Source: CADEDH01 sp039029735 (GTDB taxonomy: Bacteria; Actinomycetota; Acidimicrobiia; Acidimicrobiales; SZUA-35). From it: a stretch of 64,000 bases of DNA. The notes under the pieces are model-generated. The model ran no database searches, was not told the DNA's origin, and was given only the letters and a program-made list of their open reading frames with translations. Every line of letters begins with the position of its first letter. The stretch's first letter is position 1. The DNA is taken from positions 9,035 to 73,034 of the forward strand of contig JBCCFL010000030.1 in NCBI GenBank assembly GCA_039029735.1, given 5' to 3'. A program made the translations under genes and the position numbers. Positions 25,601 through 32,872 of the stretch are shown here, in pieces.

Positions 25601-26997
25601 CCCATCCGGACGACCACAACTCGCGGCCCGAAGATGACGACGAGTGGGGCGACGATCGCCCGGACGGCAACGATCAGGACGGCAACGATCAGGACGGCAA
25701 CGACCTGGACGGTGACGGGGGCGATCCTGACCCCGGCCCTGACCCGGACGACGGTGACTGGGACGGAGACTGGGATCCGACTCAGCGGCCCGACGCGCCG
25801 CCAGCCGACGATCCGAGCTGGGTGTGGAATGAGGATCGGACCCGGCGAACGAGCACGCTGACCCGCGCCGATGGCACCCGGGAGACCCACGTCAACTTCG
25901 AGGACGGCCGAAAGCAGATCACGTACGAACACCCGGACGGGACCAAGCGCGTGCTGCGCATCAACCCAGACGGCTCGATGACGGTGCTGATCACCAAACA
26001 AGGTCGGCCCGACCTGTTCTACAAGTACGACATCGACGGCACCAAGATCGAAAAGGAGATCCGACACCCTGGCGGCACCGTCGAGAAATGGGTTCGCGAC
26101 AAGCACGGTGAGTGGAAGAAGGAGAAAGATCCGTACTGGGAGCGCGGTGGAATCTTCGGCCTTGACTTCGGTCGCTACACGAAGCTGTTCACTGGCGGCG
26201 TGATCGATCTGGCCCAGATTCGATTCATCAGGGTGAAGAATCAGGGCGGTACCGACGGCGGCGACACGAACATCATCGTTCAGATCCGCATAGGCAAGCA
26301 GTGGTGTGCCAAGTCGTCCCGAGAAGGCTGTGACAATACGGACTTCCAGACTGACGACAACGGAGACTTCGTTCTTGACGACGACGGCGAGAAGATCCCG
26401 ATCGATCCTGGGGAGGGGAGCTACAGCGCCGGGGGTTGGGCGCACGTCGGAACTGAGTTCGACTTCACCTGGAAGGTGCCGGAGGGTTGGGACAAGGACC
26501 CGGACGACTTCGACCCCAAGAAGTTCCTTGACGACCCCAACTTCGTCGCTGGCTTCACGAAGAATCTCCTGTACAAGTTCAACAATCGAATGCAGAAGCT
26601 CAGCCGTCTTGCGACAACGGCAAAGTTCGACTCCTTCGAGTGGAGCGTGCTCCGTATCGAGCTGGGTGCTTGGCTGGCGAAGCTGGAGTGGCTGGCCGGT
26701 GCCTGGGGGATCGCCATGCCTCAGTTCATCGTCGATATCAAGGCGCTCTACCTCAAGGTGGGTCGAGGTGGTGAGTCGAGCAAGCTCGACAACACGCTGC
26801 GCAAGTGGTGGAAGGAGGCCGACTTCTCGATTGGTTCGTTTGGCCTCTTCTCGACCAATCCATTTTCACCAGGTCGCGGCGGCGATCAGCCTGGCCTGTT
26901 CGCCGCATGGATCGAGAACCCCAAGCAGTTCTCGCTGGGGAAGGAGTGGTACAACCGTCCGTACGACCCGTGGGGCCTCAGACCGAGGCGGACGTAG
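22690..26997 (+). CDS. Giant exported Ser-Asp-repeat and DG-repeat surface protein
   Basis: A 1,435-residue protein at the end of the Tad operon. Visible layout: signal segment (about 31-50, then PAGAATA); an N-terminal region rich in Cys and Trp (about 170-430); a long amphipathic, hydrophobic stretch with Gly-rich end (about 445-620, for example FFDDPIGTIKMLVEALLD); 15 Ser-Asp dipeptides (635-665); an Asp/Gln-rich linker (697-747); a first block of about 20-residue repeats built on (D/N)xDG plus strands (758-964), reminiscent of YD/Rhs or YwqK-type repeats; a second Asp-rich linker (978-1034); a short second repeat block; and a unique C-terminal domain (about 1151-1435). No sortase motif is seen. 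Likely a pilus-linked adhesin or a toxin-like surface protein; function unknown. Confidence 0.8.
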   Translation: MTMASSTTADNARTPTPPVRRIVAPRHRGALRAVVALVVWIVAVPTFSVVESAPAGAATAPEHLEAMLQRNQRMAVESQLASLIDHVVLMPGDPGFDAMASSVVAPSDAAIAAQLSDAAAASWPDAAVAVQSPEVATSFRAGSMGEAPRHVNRGNPGHTHDDDDSKPEPENNDHLDPNINKHLWRPAPRIFPPVGAHQVVGVETWLAIDPDAWKTITWTRKRPNGSSYEYTAVPKRTIWTFSDATIRCDGLGSEYTPGDTSEPECSRNWTESTDLSEMTMKVTIEYEVSWDHKANSERRERRACGNNGRGATANGRRPCGPRWEFCKSQWDQGIDPFMGDYNVWARDNGERTALHARSTPDGRDVVCYAWKDDEVANSGTFVHEGLALDTFDLAIGEIQTVGMNLNDQGAVNRFDRYRPAARTPTNYRTDQEDIDSKKGKPSCGFWEWLCAVWRALTDPFKKLIKALGELAGIVIKGVFDFLSFFKGLLPGFLKPVISLLEGCADFAGELITGIIDILLNFFDDPIGTIKMLVEALLDIPYVIAQLTFKQNVDPLFDLIGDTLGVDFREDFKSGDEVKGVGKLICGVAAALISGGGSTIKAFATRLKGLFKKFRPEADRPTRPKDPPKKDPDDPDSDSDSDSDSDSDSDSDSDSDSDSDSDSDSDDDGPKRCYFVAGANPSTRCPDSSPPTTRPQPDEDPDEPDDPDRDQDDDQDQDQDDDDQNGDDQDDDDQDQDDQDDGDDDAEPGDPRGPPQPGDPDWFPPDDLPGYTTNPDGSKSKTTREGNDDVTRTYWPEGAGPDGIRNRVERTGSDGRKTVLETKADGSTRTVVTNLNGSRTVLYQDKDGKITREIITSADKSSITNIYNADGSKKKIHRDADGRPTLVEEYDADGNLKKKTTYEYGDDKTYVIERDGSGRILRTTWYEPGTNNILRRWVKNPDGGTTFWYRNEDGELVELGDRLPEGSEGTTTHPDDHNSRPEDDDEWGDDRPDGNDQDGNDQDGNDLDGDGGDPDPGPDPDDGDWDGDWDPTQRPDAPPADDPSWVWNEDRTRRTSTLTRADGTRETHVNFEDGRKQITYEHPDGTKRVLRINPDGSMTVLITKQGRPDLFYKYDIDGTKIEKEIRHPGGTVEKWVRDKHGEWKKEKDPYWERGGIFGLDFGRYTKLFTGGVIDLAQIRFIRVKNQGGTDGGDTNIIVQIRIGKQWCAKSSREGCDNTDFQTDDNGDFVLDDDGEKIPIDPGEGSYSAGGWAHVGTEFDFTWKVPEGWDKDPDDFDPKKFLDDPNFVAGFTKNLLYKFNNRMQKLSRLATTAKFDSFEWSVLRIELGAWLAKLEWLAGAWGIAMPQFIVDIKALYLKVGRGGESSKLDNTLRKWWKEADFSIGSFGLFSTNPFSPGRGGDQPGLFAAWIENPKQFSLGKEWYNRPYDPWGLRPRRT
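24592..24684 (+). repeat. Ser-Asp dipeptide repeat tract
   Basis: Fifteen tandem TCGGAY hexamers encode Ser-Asp repeats, as in staphylococcal Sdr/Clf stalks. The first repeats use GAC and later ones GAT, which suggests recent expansion of a TCGGAT unit; the tract is prone to slippage in steps that keep the frame. Confidence 0.9.
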
Positions 26998-27021
26998 TGT
27001 TCGTATCCCCACCGGTCAGCG

Positions 27022-27501
27022 TCAAAGACCCAGCGCCGTCACTGTGGCCACCAGCCAGCCGGCGAAGATCGACGGGCCGAGGGGGAAGGTCTCCTTGAGC
27101 GACCGGCGGACGACCGCGAGCACGAGCGCGTGGAGCCCGCCGAACACCAACACGAGCATCAGGGCTCGCAGCGCCGTGGGGGAGCCGAGCCAGCCGAGGC
27201 CGAGCCCCAGCGCGGCGGTGTACTTCACGTCGCCGAAGCCCAGGGTCGACGCCTTGATCACATGCAGCACGAACCACGGGCCGGAGAACACCAGCACGCC
27301 GAGGGCCGCGTCGACGATCGGGAGCCCACCCGGCTCGGGCCAGATCGCTGCCGCCACGATGCCGACCGCGAACACGATGGCAATCCGGCTCGTGTAGACG
27401 TTGCGCAACAGGTTCGTGCGGGCGTCGACAACGGCAGCCACGAGGGCGATCGCGCCGGCGAGCCCACAGGTCAGCCACACCACCCACTCGCCGTCCGCCA
27501 C
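27022..27501 (-). CDS. Prepilin peptidase (A24 family, TadV/CpaA type)
   Basis: Membrane aspartyl protease that would cleave the leader of the Tad pilins. At 159 residues it has the short CpaA/TadV form without the methyltransferase domain. The two catalytic aspartates are Asp26 (VVDARTN) and Asp91 in the G-x-G-D motif (LGFGDVKY); five or six hydrophobic segments are visible. It is convergent with the giant surface gene (24 nt apart), so it has its own promoter and is not controlled with the pilus operon. The GTG start follows a TACGTT box at 7 nt. Confidence 0.9.
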   Translation of the reverse strand: MADGEWVVWLTCGLAGAIALVAAVVDARTNLLRNVYTSRIAIVFAVGIVAAAIWPEPGGLPIVDAALGVLVFSGPWFVLHVIKASTLGFGDVKYTAALGLGLGWLGSPTALRALMLVLVFGGLHALVLAVVRRSLKETFPLGPSIFAGWLVATVTALGL

Positions 27502-27508
27502 GAGGGCG

Positions 27509-27514
27509 AACGTA
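27509..27514 (-). promoter_or_regulatory. -10 box of a probable leaderless transcript (prepilin peptidase)
   Basis: Read on the minus strand, TACGTT ends 7 nt before the GTG at 27501. Confidence 0.45.
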
Positions 27515-27589
27515 CAACGCTCACCCTCAGAAAGAGGTCAGAAGGCGCCGTGGTGGCGAGGCCAGGCCGAGCGAGGAAGAGCCCACCGC

Positions 27590-27595
27590 TAGGCT
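27590..27595 (+). promoter_or_regulatory. -10 box of a probable leaderless transcript (TGT-like operon)
   Basis: TAGGCT ends 7 nt before the GTG at 27603. It is the only promoter-like element seen for the four overlapping genes that follow. Confidence 0.5.
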
Positions 27596-27602
27596 CGCTC
27601 CC

Positions 27603-28712
27603 GTGTTCACCGACGGCGCCGAGGCCCCGAACGGGCCGGACGGCCCGACGTTCGCCGACCTGCCGCGACCCCTGTTCCTTCCCGACGCCACCCGGGCCGC
27701 GATCCGCGCTGCCGACCCCCTTGCCGTGGCCGCCACCGGCCATCGCGCCATGCTGTGCAGCGCGCCCCACGTGATGGTGAGCCCTGGTGCATCGGTGCTG
27801 AAGGCCGCAGGTGGCGTGAAGGCTCTCATGAGCTGGCCAGGTCGCCTCGTATCAGACTCAGGCGGCTATCAGATCTACAGCCTGTCCAAGAGTGGCAACA
27901 AGCTCGCCTCGATCGACGACAGCGGCATGAAGTTCCGCTTCTCGGCCAAGGCGAAGTTCCGCACGCTCACCCCCGAGAGCTCGATCGACACCCAGCTCGC
28001 CATCGGTTCCGACGTGGCCTACTGCCTCGACTACTGCACCTCGCCGACGGCTCCTCGGGCCGAGCAGGAGCTGAGCGTTCGCCTCACCATCGACTGGGCC
28101 CGCCGCTGCCGGCAGCGCTTCGACGCCGCCACTGCCGACCGCGACCCCGACACCCGGCCCAAGCTGTTCGCCGTGGTGCAGGGCGGCCCGTTCCCCGACC
28201 TGCGGCGCCAGTGCGCCGAGGCGCTCGCCGAGGTCGGCTTCGACGGATACGGGTTCGGGGGCTATCCGATCGACAACGGCGCCCTCGTGGACGCCTTCGC
28301 CGAGATGCCGGCTCTCGTCCCGGCCGGGGTGAGCCTGCACGGCCTCGGCGTTGGCACCCCGGAGAACGTGGTGGCCGGGCACGGGGCCGGCTACGACGTG
28401 TTCGACTGCGTCTTACCCACCCGTAACGCCCGCCGGGGCGTGCTTTACACCCGGCTTGACCTCGACGCGACCGGAACCGAGATCACCTACAAGACGGCCC
28501 GCATGGGCGACGACTCGTGGTTCCGGGCCACCGGCCCCGTCGACCCCGACTGCGATTGTGTGATGTGCACCTCGTATCACGCCGCCTACCTCGCCCATCT
28601 GTTCCGCATCGAGGATTCAGCGGCCGCCACCCTGTTCACCCTCCACAACCTGCGCTTCTACGCCCGACTGATGGAGGCCCTCGGCGCGAGAGCCCACCAT
28701 GTTGTCGAGTGA
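27603..28712 (+). CDS. Divergent tRNA-guanine-transglycosylase-like protein
   Basis: A 369-residue TIM-barrel protein of the TGT superfamily, which swaps a guanine in RNA (or, for DpdA, DNA) for a 7-deazaguanine. Catalytic features are complete: general base Asp85 (SDSGGYQIYSL), substrate-site Asp143 (CLDYC), Gln193-Gly-Gly (VVQGG), Gly219-Gly220, nucleophile Asp268 (FDCVLPTRNAR) and a zinc site Cys317, Cys319, Cys322, His348. It departs from housekeeping Tgt in the N-terminal segment and after the second GG (YPIDNG instead of LSVGE), the loop that helps recognise base and RNA. A second, standard-type Tgt is at 59543, so this paralogue likely has another target. It heads an operon with two FmrO-like methyltransferases and RsmI. 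Confidence 0.85.
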   Translation: MFTDGAEAPNGPDGPTFADLPRPLFLPDATRAAIRAADPLAVAATGHRAMLCSAPHVMVSPGASVLKAAGGVKALMSWPGRLVSDSGGYQIYSLSKSGNKLASIDDSGMKFRFSAKAKFRTLTPESSIDTQLAIGSDVAYCLDYCTSPTAPRAEQELSVRLTIDWARRCRQRFDAATADRDPDTRPKLFAVVQGGPFPDLRRQCAEALAEVGFDGYGFGGYPIDNGALVDAFAEMPALVPAGVSLHGLGVGTPENVVAGHGAGYDVFDCVLPTRNARRGVLYTRLDLDATGTEITYKTARMGDDSWFRATGPVDPDCDCVMCTSYHAAYLAHLFRIEDSAAATLFTLHNLRFYARLMEALGARAHHVVE

Positions 28713-29502
28713 CGAGCAGACCGCCCTGGTGGCCCGGATCAGCGCCGGCCCCAAGTACCGCACCGTGCATGGCGCCACCGTCACCGATGTGGTGGCACAC
28801 GCTGCAGCCAATCACGGCACCACCAAGGCCGCCGAGAAGTGGGCTCGTGAGGTACTGCACCAGATCAAGGCCGACTACCTGCTCAACGCCAAGCCCTCGC
28901 GAGTGGAGGCCCAGCTCGTGCGCCGAGCCGCCGCCGGTGAGAGCGTTGCCACCCGCTGCCGGGCCGCCCTGGAGCTGCACCGGTCGTGGTCGGAGCGCAC
29001 GGCCTCGGTCGACGACTACTACCAAGCGATTCTCGACCTGGCCGACGGGGCCGACGAGGTGGCCGACGTGGCCTGCGCCATGGGCCCGTTCTCGGTGCCC
29101 CTGTTCACCGGTGATCCGTTCCGCTACCGAGGCTTCGATCTCAACACGTTCTACGTGGAGCTACCGGCGAAGGTACTGGGCGCCGCTGCGCCGCCGGTGG
29201 AGCATGTCGACGTTGTTGCCGAGCCCGAACGAGTGGTCACCGACGTCGCTGTGCTGATGAAGACCTACCACTGCCTGGAGAACCGTCAGACCGGCTTGGG
29301 GTGGAAGGTGGTGGCCGGTATCGATGCTCGATGCGTGGTGGTGTCGTTCCCCCAAACGAGTTTTGGGGGGCGGCCCTTGCGGACGGTGGAACGGCACATG
29401 GTCGAGCTCGAGCGAAACGCTCGTGGGCAGCGCTGGACATCGTGCCGGTCAACCATTGACGACGAGGCGCTCGTCGCTGTCCACAAGGGCCGCCGTGGCT
29501 GA
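28699..29502 (+). CDS. FmrO-family 16S rRNA methyltransferase homologue A (altered SAM motif)
   Basis: A 267-residue homologue of the FmrO/Arm/Rmt family, whose known members methylate N7 of G1405 in 16S rRNA helix 44. The N-terminal helical domain has the family pattern (GPKYRTVHG ... EKWAREVLHQIKADYL). The C-terminal part keeps MKTYHCLE and VVVSFPQTSFGGRP, close to the family's VVSFPTxSLGGR. Motif I is altered, reading VADVACAMGPFSVP (122-135), without the usual D-x-x-C-G-x-N-P. SAM binding is therefore uncertain. It overlaps the TGT-like gene by 14 nt and the next gene by 8 nt. It may be a scaffold partner of the following paralogue. Confidence 0.72.
   Translation: MLSSDEQTALVARISAGPKYRTVHGATVTDVVAHAAANHGTTKAAEKWAREVLHQIKADYLLNAKPSRVEAQLVRRAAAGESVATRCRAALELHRSWSERTASVDDYYQAILDLADGADEVADVACAMGPFSVPLFTGDPFRYRGFDLNTFYVELPAKVLGAAAPPVEHVDVVAEPERVVTDVAVLMKTYHCLENRQTGLGWKVVAGIDARCVVVSFPQTSFGGRPLRTVERHMVELERNARGQRWTSCRSTIDDEALVAVHKGRRG
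29349..29369 (+). other. Hairpin inside methyltransferase homologue A
   Basis: CCCCCAAA and its complement TTTGGGGG flank a 5-nt loop, giving an 8-bp stem within codons for the conserved SFPQTSFGG motif. It may be coincidental, or an internal attenuation structure. Confidence 0.35.
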
Positions 29503-30361
29503 CACTGACCCCTTGGAGGGTGGCGGGGCCGGTGTCGATCACGTCATCGCCGAGGTGGCGGCCGAGGTCACGGCCTCGGCCAAATATCGCAATATCGACG
29601 CCGACTTCGTGCTCGCCACCGCTACTGATCTGCACCGACAGGGCCTCACCCGCAAAACCGCCGTGAAAGAGGCCAAACGACGGCTGCACCAGGTGTACGG
29701 CGCCTTCGTGGCCAGCACGCTCGCCCGCACGGTCGATCAATGCGTGGCCGCCATCGATGATGGCAGCGACGTGAAGGAGGCGTGCCGCGCTGCCATGGCC
29801 CGGCATCGCTCCACCCAGCTCCGTCTCGACTCCCTGCCCGACGTCTACGACCAGATCGCCCAGTGGTGCGGCCGTCCCTCGTCGGTGCTGGATATTGGCT
29901 GCGGCCTCAACCCGCTCGCCATCCCGTGGATGCAGCTCCGGCCCGAGGCCCACTACCGGGCGTGCGACATCGACGGGGAGGCAGTGGCGGCGATCCAGCG
30001 CCTTGGGCCGGCGTTCGGCGTGACCATCGAAGGCTTCGTGTACGACGCCGCCCGACCGCAGCCTCTGCAGCCGGCCGATCTGGTGTTGGCTCTGCTGCTG
30101 GCGCCCACGATCGACGCCCAACGCCCAGGGGCAACGGGCGCCTTGCTGCGAGCCGTCGATGCGCCGGTGGTGGTGGCCTCAATGCCCCTGGCCACCCTGT
30201 CGGGACGACGGACCTATCAGCGCGACAACGAGGCCCTGTTCCGAGCGGCGGCCGATGGGTCGCGCTATGTGGTGGCCGACCAGGCCGTGGTGGGTGGCGA
30301 GGAGCTGGTGTTGCTCCGACGCAGCGAGGGCGATGCGCCAACCGAATTCCCAGGCCGATGA
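29495..30361 (+). CDS. FmrO-family 16S rRNA methyltransferase homologue B
   Basis: A 288-residue second FmrO-family protein. It has the same N-terminal domain (SAKYRNIDADF ... KEAKRRLHQVYGAFV) and an intact SAM motif I, VLDIGCGLNPLAIPWM (131-146), followed by the acidic motif RACDID (156-160). The C-terminal signature is weaker than in homologue A (VVVASMPLATLSGR, and the family's KxLxCLE is missing). A and B therefore each keep the half the other has lost. Start is the GTG overlapping gene A by 8 nt; the stop overlaps rsmI by 4 nt. Likely rRNA target, probably h44; known members confer aminoglycoside resistance, but that is not implied here. Confidence 0.75.
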   Translation: MADTDPLEGGGAGVDHVIAEVAAEVTASAKYRNIDADFVLATATDLHRQGLTRKTAVKEAKRRLHQVYGAFVASTLARTVDQCVAAIDDGSDVKEACRAAMARHRSTQLRLDSLPDVYDQIAQWCGRPSSVLDIGCGLNPLAIPWMQLRPEAHYRACDIDGEAVAAIQRLGPAFGVTIEGFVYDAARPQPLQPADLVLALLLAPTIDAQRPGATGALLRAVDAPVVVASMPLATLSGRRTYQRDNEALFRAAADGSRYVVADQAVVGGEELVLLRRSEGDAPTEFPGR

Positions 30362-31041
30362 GCGAGCCGCGGCTCTACGTGGTGGGCACCCCGATCGGCA
30401 ACCTTGCCGATCTCACGCCCCGAGCCGAGGCGGTACTGGGCGCGGTTGGCCTGGTGGCCGCCGAAGACACCCGCCGCACGAGGCGGCTGCTGACCCACTG
30501 CGGAATCACGGGTGTGCGTCTGCTCTCGGCCCGGGAGCACAACGAGGTGGCCGCCGCCACCGCGGTGGTGGACACGCTGGCGAGCGGAACGTCGGTGGCC
30601 TACGCCACCGACGCCGGGATGCCAACGGTGTCGGACCCTGGTCGCAAGCTCGTGGCTGCGGTGGCCGCCGCCGGTCACGTGGTGGAGGTGGTGGGCGGCC
30701 CCGACGCGGTGACCAGCGCACTGGTCGTCAGCGGGTTCGCGTCGGCGAGGTACGTGTTCGACGGATTCCTGCCCCGCAAGGGCCGCGCTCGCCGCGACGC
30801 GCTGGCCGAGATCGGCGCCGCCCCGGAAACCACCGTGGTGTTCGAGAGCCCCCACCGCGTGACGCGCACTCTCGCCGACCTGGCCGCCGTGATCGGCGAT
30901 GGCCGGCGGGTGAGCGTGAGCAACGACCTCACCAAGCGGTTCGAGGCACGCTGGTTCGGCCCGCCGGGCGACGTTGCCGTCGCCATCGGCGGCGAACCCC
31001 GCGGTGAGTTCGTGATCGTGATCGAGGGCACCGCCGGGTGA
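30358..31041 (+). CDS. rsmI: 16S rRNA 2'-O-ribose C1402 methyltransferase RsmI
   Basis: Class III (tetrapyrrole-methylase fold) methyltransferase that methylates the 2'-OH of C1402 in 16S rRNA, in the decoding part of helix 44. Family motifs: LYVVGTPIGNLADLTPRA (5-22), AAEDTRRTRRLL, SDAGMPTVSDPG-type loop (YATDAGMPTVSDPG), VVGGPDAVTSALVVSG and FESPHRVTRTL. At 227 residues it lacks the C-terminal extension found in the 286-residue E. coli protein. It is fourth in an overlapping operon with the TGT-like and FmrO-like genes, which strongly suggests that these also act on 16S rRNA. Confidence 0.92.
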   Translation: MSEPRLYVVGTPIGNLADLTPRAEAVLGAVGLVAAEDTRRTRRLLTHCGITGVRLLSAREHNEVAAATAVVDTLASGTSVAYATDAGMPTVSDPGRKLVAAVAAAGHVVEVVGGPDAVTSALVVSGFASARYVFDGFLPRKGRARRDALAEIGAAPETTVVFESPHRVTRTLADLAAVIGDGRRVSVSNDLTKRFEARWFGPPGDVAVAIGGEPRGEFVIVIEGTAG

Positions 31042-31071
31042 CGCCAGCGCCACCCATGTTGGTGGGTACCG

Positions 31072-32859
31072 CTATTCGATGACGACCACCACGTCGCCGC
31101 CGCCGACCGAGTCGCCCTCGGCCACCCGCACCTCTTTCACGGTGCCGGCCTTCTCAGCGGTGACGTTGTTCTCCATCTTCATGGCCTCGAGCACGATCAC
31201 CGTGTCACCGGCGTCGACGCTCTGCCCCTCAGACACCAGCACCTTCACCACGGTGCCCTGCATCGGCACGACCACATCACCCGAGCCAGAACCACCGCCG
31301 CCACTCTTGGCCGCCGAGCGCCGCTTCGCCTTGCGAGCGCCACCGCCTCCTCCTCCGCCGCCAGTGGCGGCCTCGGACTCGGGCACCCAGTAGGTGACGG
31401 CGAACTTCTTGCCGTTGACCTCGACGTCGACCTTGCGTTCCACCTTGGGCTCGGCCTCGTCAGCCTCGGTGTTGCCCTTGTCGGCCACCGTTGACGAGAG
31501 GTCGAGCACCTCCTCCACCCACTTGGTGGAGTGCTCGACGGCTGCGAAGTCGGGATGTTCGAGGATGGCGATGTCGGCCGGGATGGTGGTGGCCACGCCT
31601 TCGATCTGCATCTCGTGCAACGCCCGCAGGGTGCGGGCGATCGCCACGTCGCGGTCGGAGCCCCAGCACACGAGCTTGCCGACCAGGTTGTCGTAGAACT
31701 GGCTGATCTCGTCGCCTGCTTCGTAGCCGCCGTCCCAGCGGGTGCCGTAGCCCGACGCCGGACGTAGGGCCGTGATCGGGCCTGGCGATGGGAGGAAGGC
31801 ACCTCCGGCCGGATCCTCGGCGTTGATGCGCACCTCGATGGCGTGACCGGTGATCGCAACATCCTCTTGAGAGAACGGCAGCGGGTGGCCGGCGGCCACG
31901 GCAAGCTGCAACGCGACGAGATCGAGCCCTGTCACCATCTCGGTCACCGGGTGCTCGACCTGCAGCCGGGTGTTCATTTCGAGGTAGTAGAAGGCGCCGT
32001 CCTCGTAGAGGAACTCGACGGTGCCGGCGTTGGTGTAGTCGCACCCCTTGGCCACGGCCACCGCAGCCTCGCCCATCGCGGTGGCGATCTCTGGCGGCAG
32101 CCCGGGGGCGGGGGCCTCCTCGATCAGCTTCTGATGCCGCCGCTGGGCCGAGCAGTCTCGCTGGCCGAGATACACGGCGTTGCCGTGGGTGTCGCACAGC
32201 ACCTGGATCTCGATGTGGCGCGGCTTGGTGAGGTACTTCTCCAGGTAGCACTCGCCCCGCCCGAAGTAGGCGATTGCCTCGCGCTGGGCCGACTCGAAGG
32301 CGTCGGCCGCCTCGTCGGCGCTGCGCACCACCTTCATCCCGCGGCCACCGCCGCCGAACGCGGCCTTGATCGCCACCGGCCAGCCGTGCTGCGAGCCGAA
32401 GTCCACCACCTGCGACGGGTCGGTGATGAAGTCGGTGTTGCCAGGCACGCCGGCCACGCCCACCTTGTCGGCGGCGGCCCGGGCGCTGATCTTGTCGCCC
32501 ATTACCTCGATCGCGCCGGGCGGGGGGCCAACGAAGGTCACGCCACGATCGGTGATCGCCCTGGCGAAATCGGCGTTCTCGGAGAAGAACCCGTAACCGG
32601 GGTGGACGGCCTGGGCCCCCGAGCGCTCGATCACGTCGAGGATGGCGTCGGTGTTGAGATAGCTCTCGGCTGCGGTCTGGCCGCCCAGGGCATAGGCCTC
32701 GTCGGCGAGGCGCACGTGGAGGGCGTCGCGGTCCAGATCTGAGTACACCGCAACCGTGGCGATGCCGAGCTCCTGACAGGCCCGGATGACTCGCACCGCG
32801 ATCTCGCCGCGGTTGGCGATCAGGACTTTCGAGAACAAGGGTTCCATAGACACCCGCAT
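31072..32859 (-). CDS. accA: Acyl-CoA carboxylase alpha chain (biotin carboxylase + BCCP)
   Basis: Fused biotin carboxylase and biotin carboxyl carrier protein, 595 residues, as in actinobacterial acetyl/propionyl-CoA carboxylases. The N-terminal part has KVLIANRGEIAVRVIRAC, the ATP-grasp loop FGGGGRGMKVV and EMNTRLQVEHPVTEM. A Gly- and Lys-rich linker leads to the carrier domain with the biotinylation site EAMKMEN (Lys561). It provides carboxybiotin to a beta (carboxyltransferase) subunit, not present here. Divergent from birA with only 13 nt between start codons. A second in-frame ATG at 32847 is an equally good start. Confidence 0.93.
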   Translation of the reverse strand: MRVSMEPLFSKVLIANRGEIAVRVIRACQELGIATVAVYSDLDRDALHVRLADEAYALGGQTAAESYLNTDAILDVIERSGAQAVHPGYGFFSENADFARAITDRGVTFVGPPPGAIEVMGDKISARAAADKVGVAGVPGNTDFITDPSQVVDFGSQHGWPVAIKAAFGGGGRGMKVVRSADEAADAFESAQREAIAYFGRGECYLEKYLTKPRHIEIQVLCDTHGNAVYLGQRDCSAQRRHQKLIEEAPAPGLPPEIATAMGEAAVAVAKGCDYTNAGTVEFLYEDGAFYYLEMNTRLQVEHPVTEMVTGLDLVALQLAVAAGHPLPFSQEDVAITGHAIEVRINAEDPAGGAFLPSPGPITALRPASGYGTRWDGGYEAGDEISQFYDNLVGKLVCWGSDRDVAIARTLRALHEMQIEGVATTIPADIAILEHPDFAAVEHSTKWVEEVLDLSSTVADKGNTEADEAEPKVERKVDVEVNGKKFAVTYWVPESEAATGGGGGGGGARKAKRRSAAKSGGGGSGSGDVVVPMQGTVVKVLVSEGQSVDAGDTVIVLEAMKMENNVTAEKAGTVKEVRVAEGDSVGGGDVVVVIE

Positions 32860-32864
32860 ATCGT
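32859..32864 (+). promoter_or_regulatory. -10 box of a probable leaderless transcript (birA)
   Basis: TATCGT ends 8 nt before the ATG at 32873; its first base is the first base of the divergent carboxylase start codon. Confidence 0.45.
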
Positions 32865-32872
32865 TAGCCGAG

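Noticed and set aside
22393..26445. 1,350-codon open frame antisense to the giant surface gene
   Set aside because: Composition (runs of Arg-Ile, Val-rich low complexity) mirrors the Ser-Asp and Asp-rich codons of the sense gene; no domain, no ribosome-binding site, and the sense frame has a signal segment and operon context.
27603..28712. DpdA DNA transglycosylase
   Set aside because: No companion dpd genes or restriction functions nearby; neighbours are rRNA-modifying families, so RNA is the likelier substrate.
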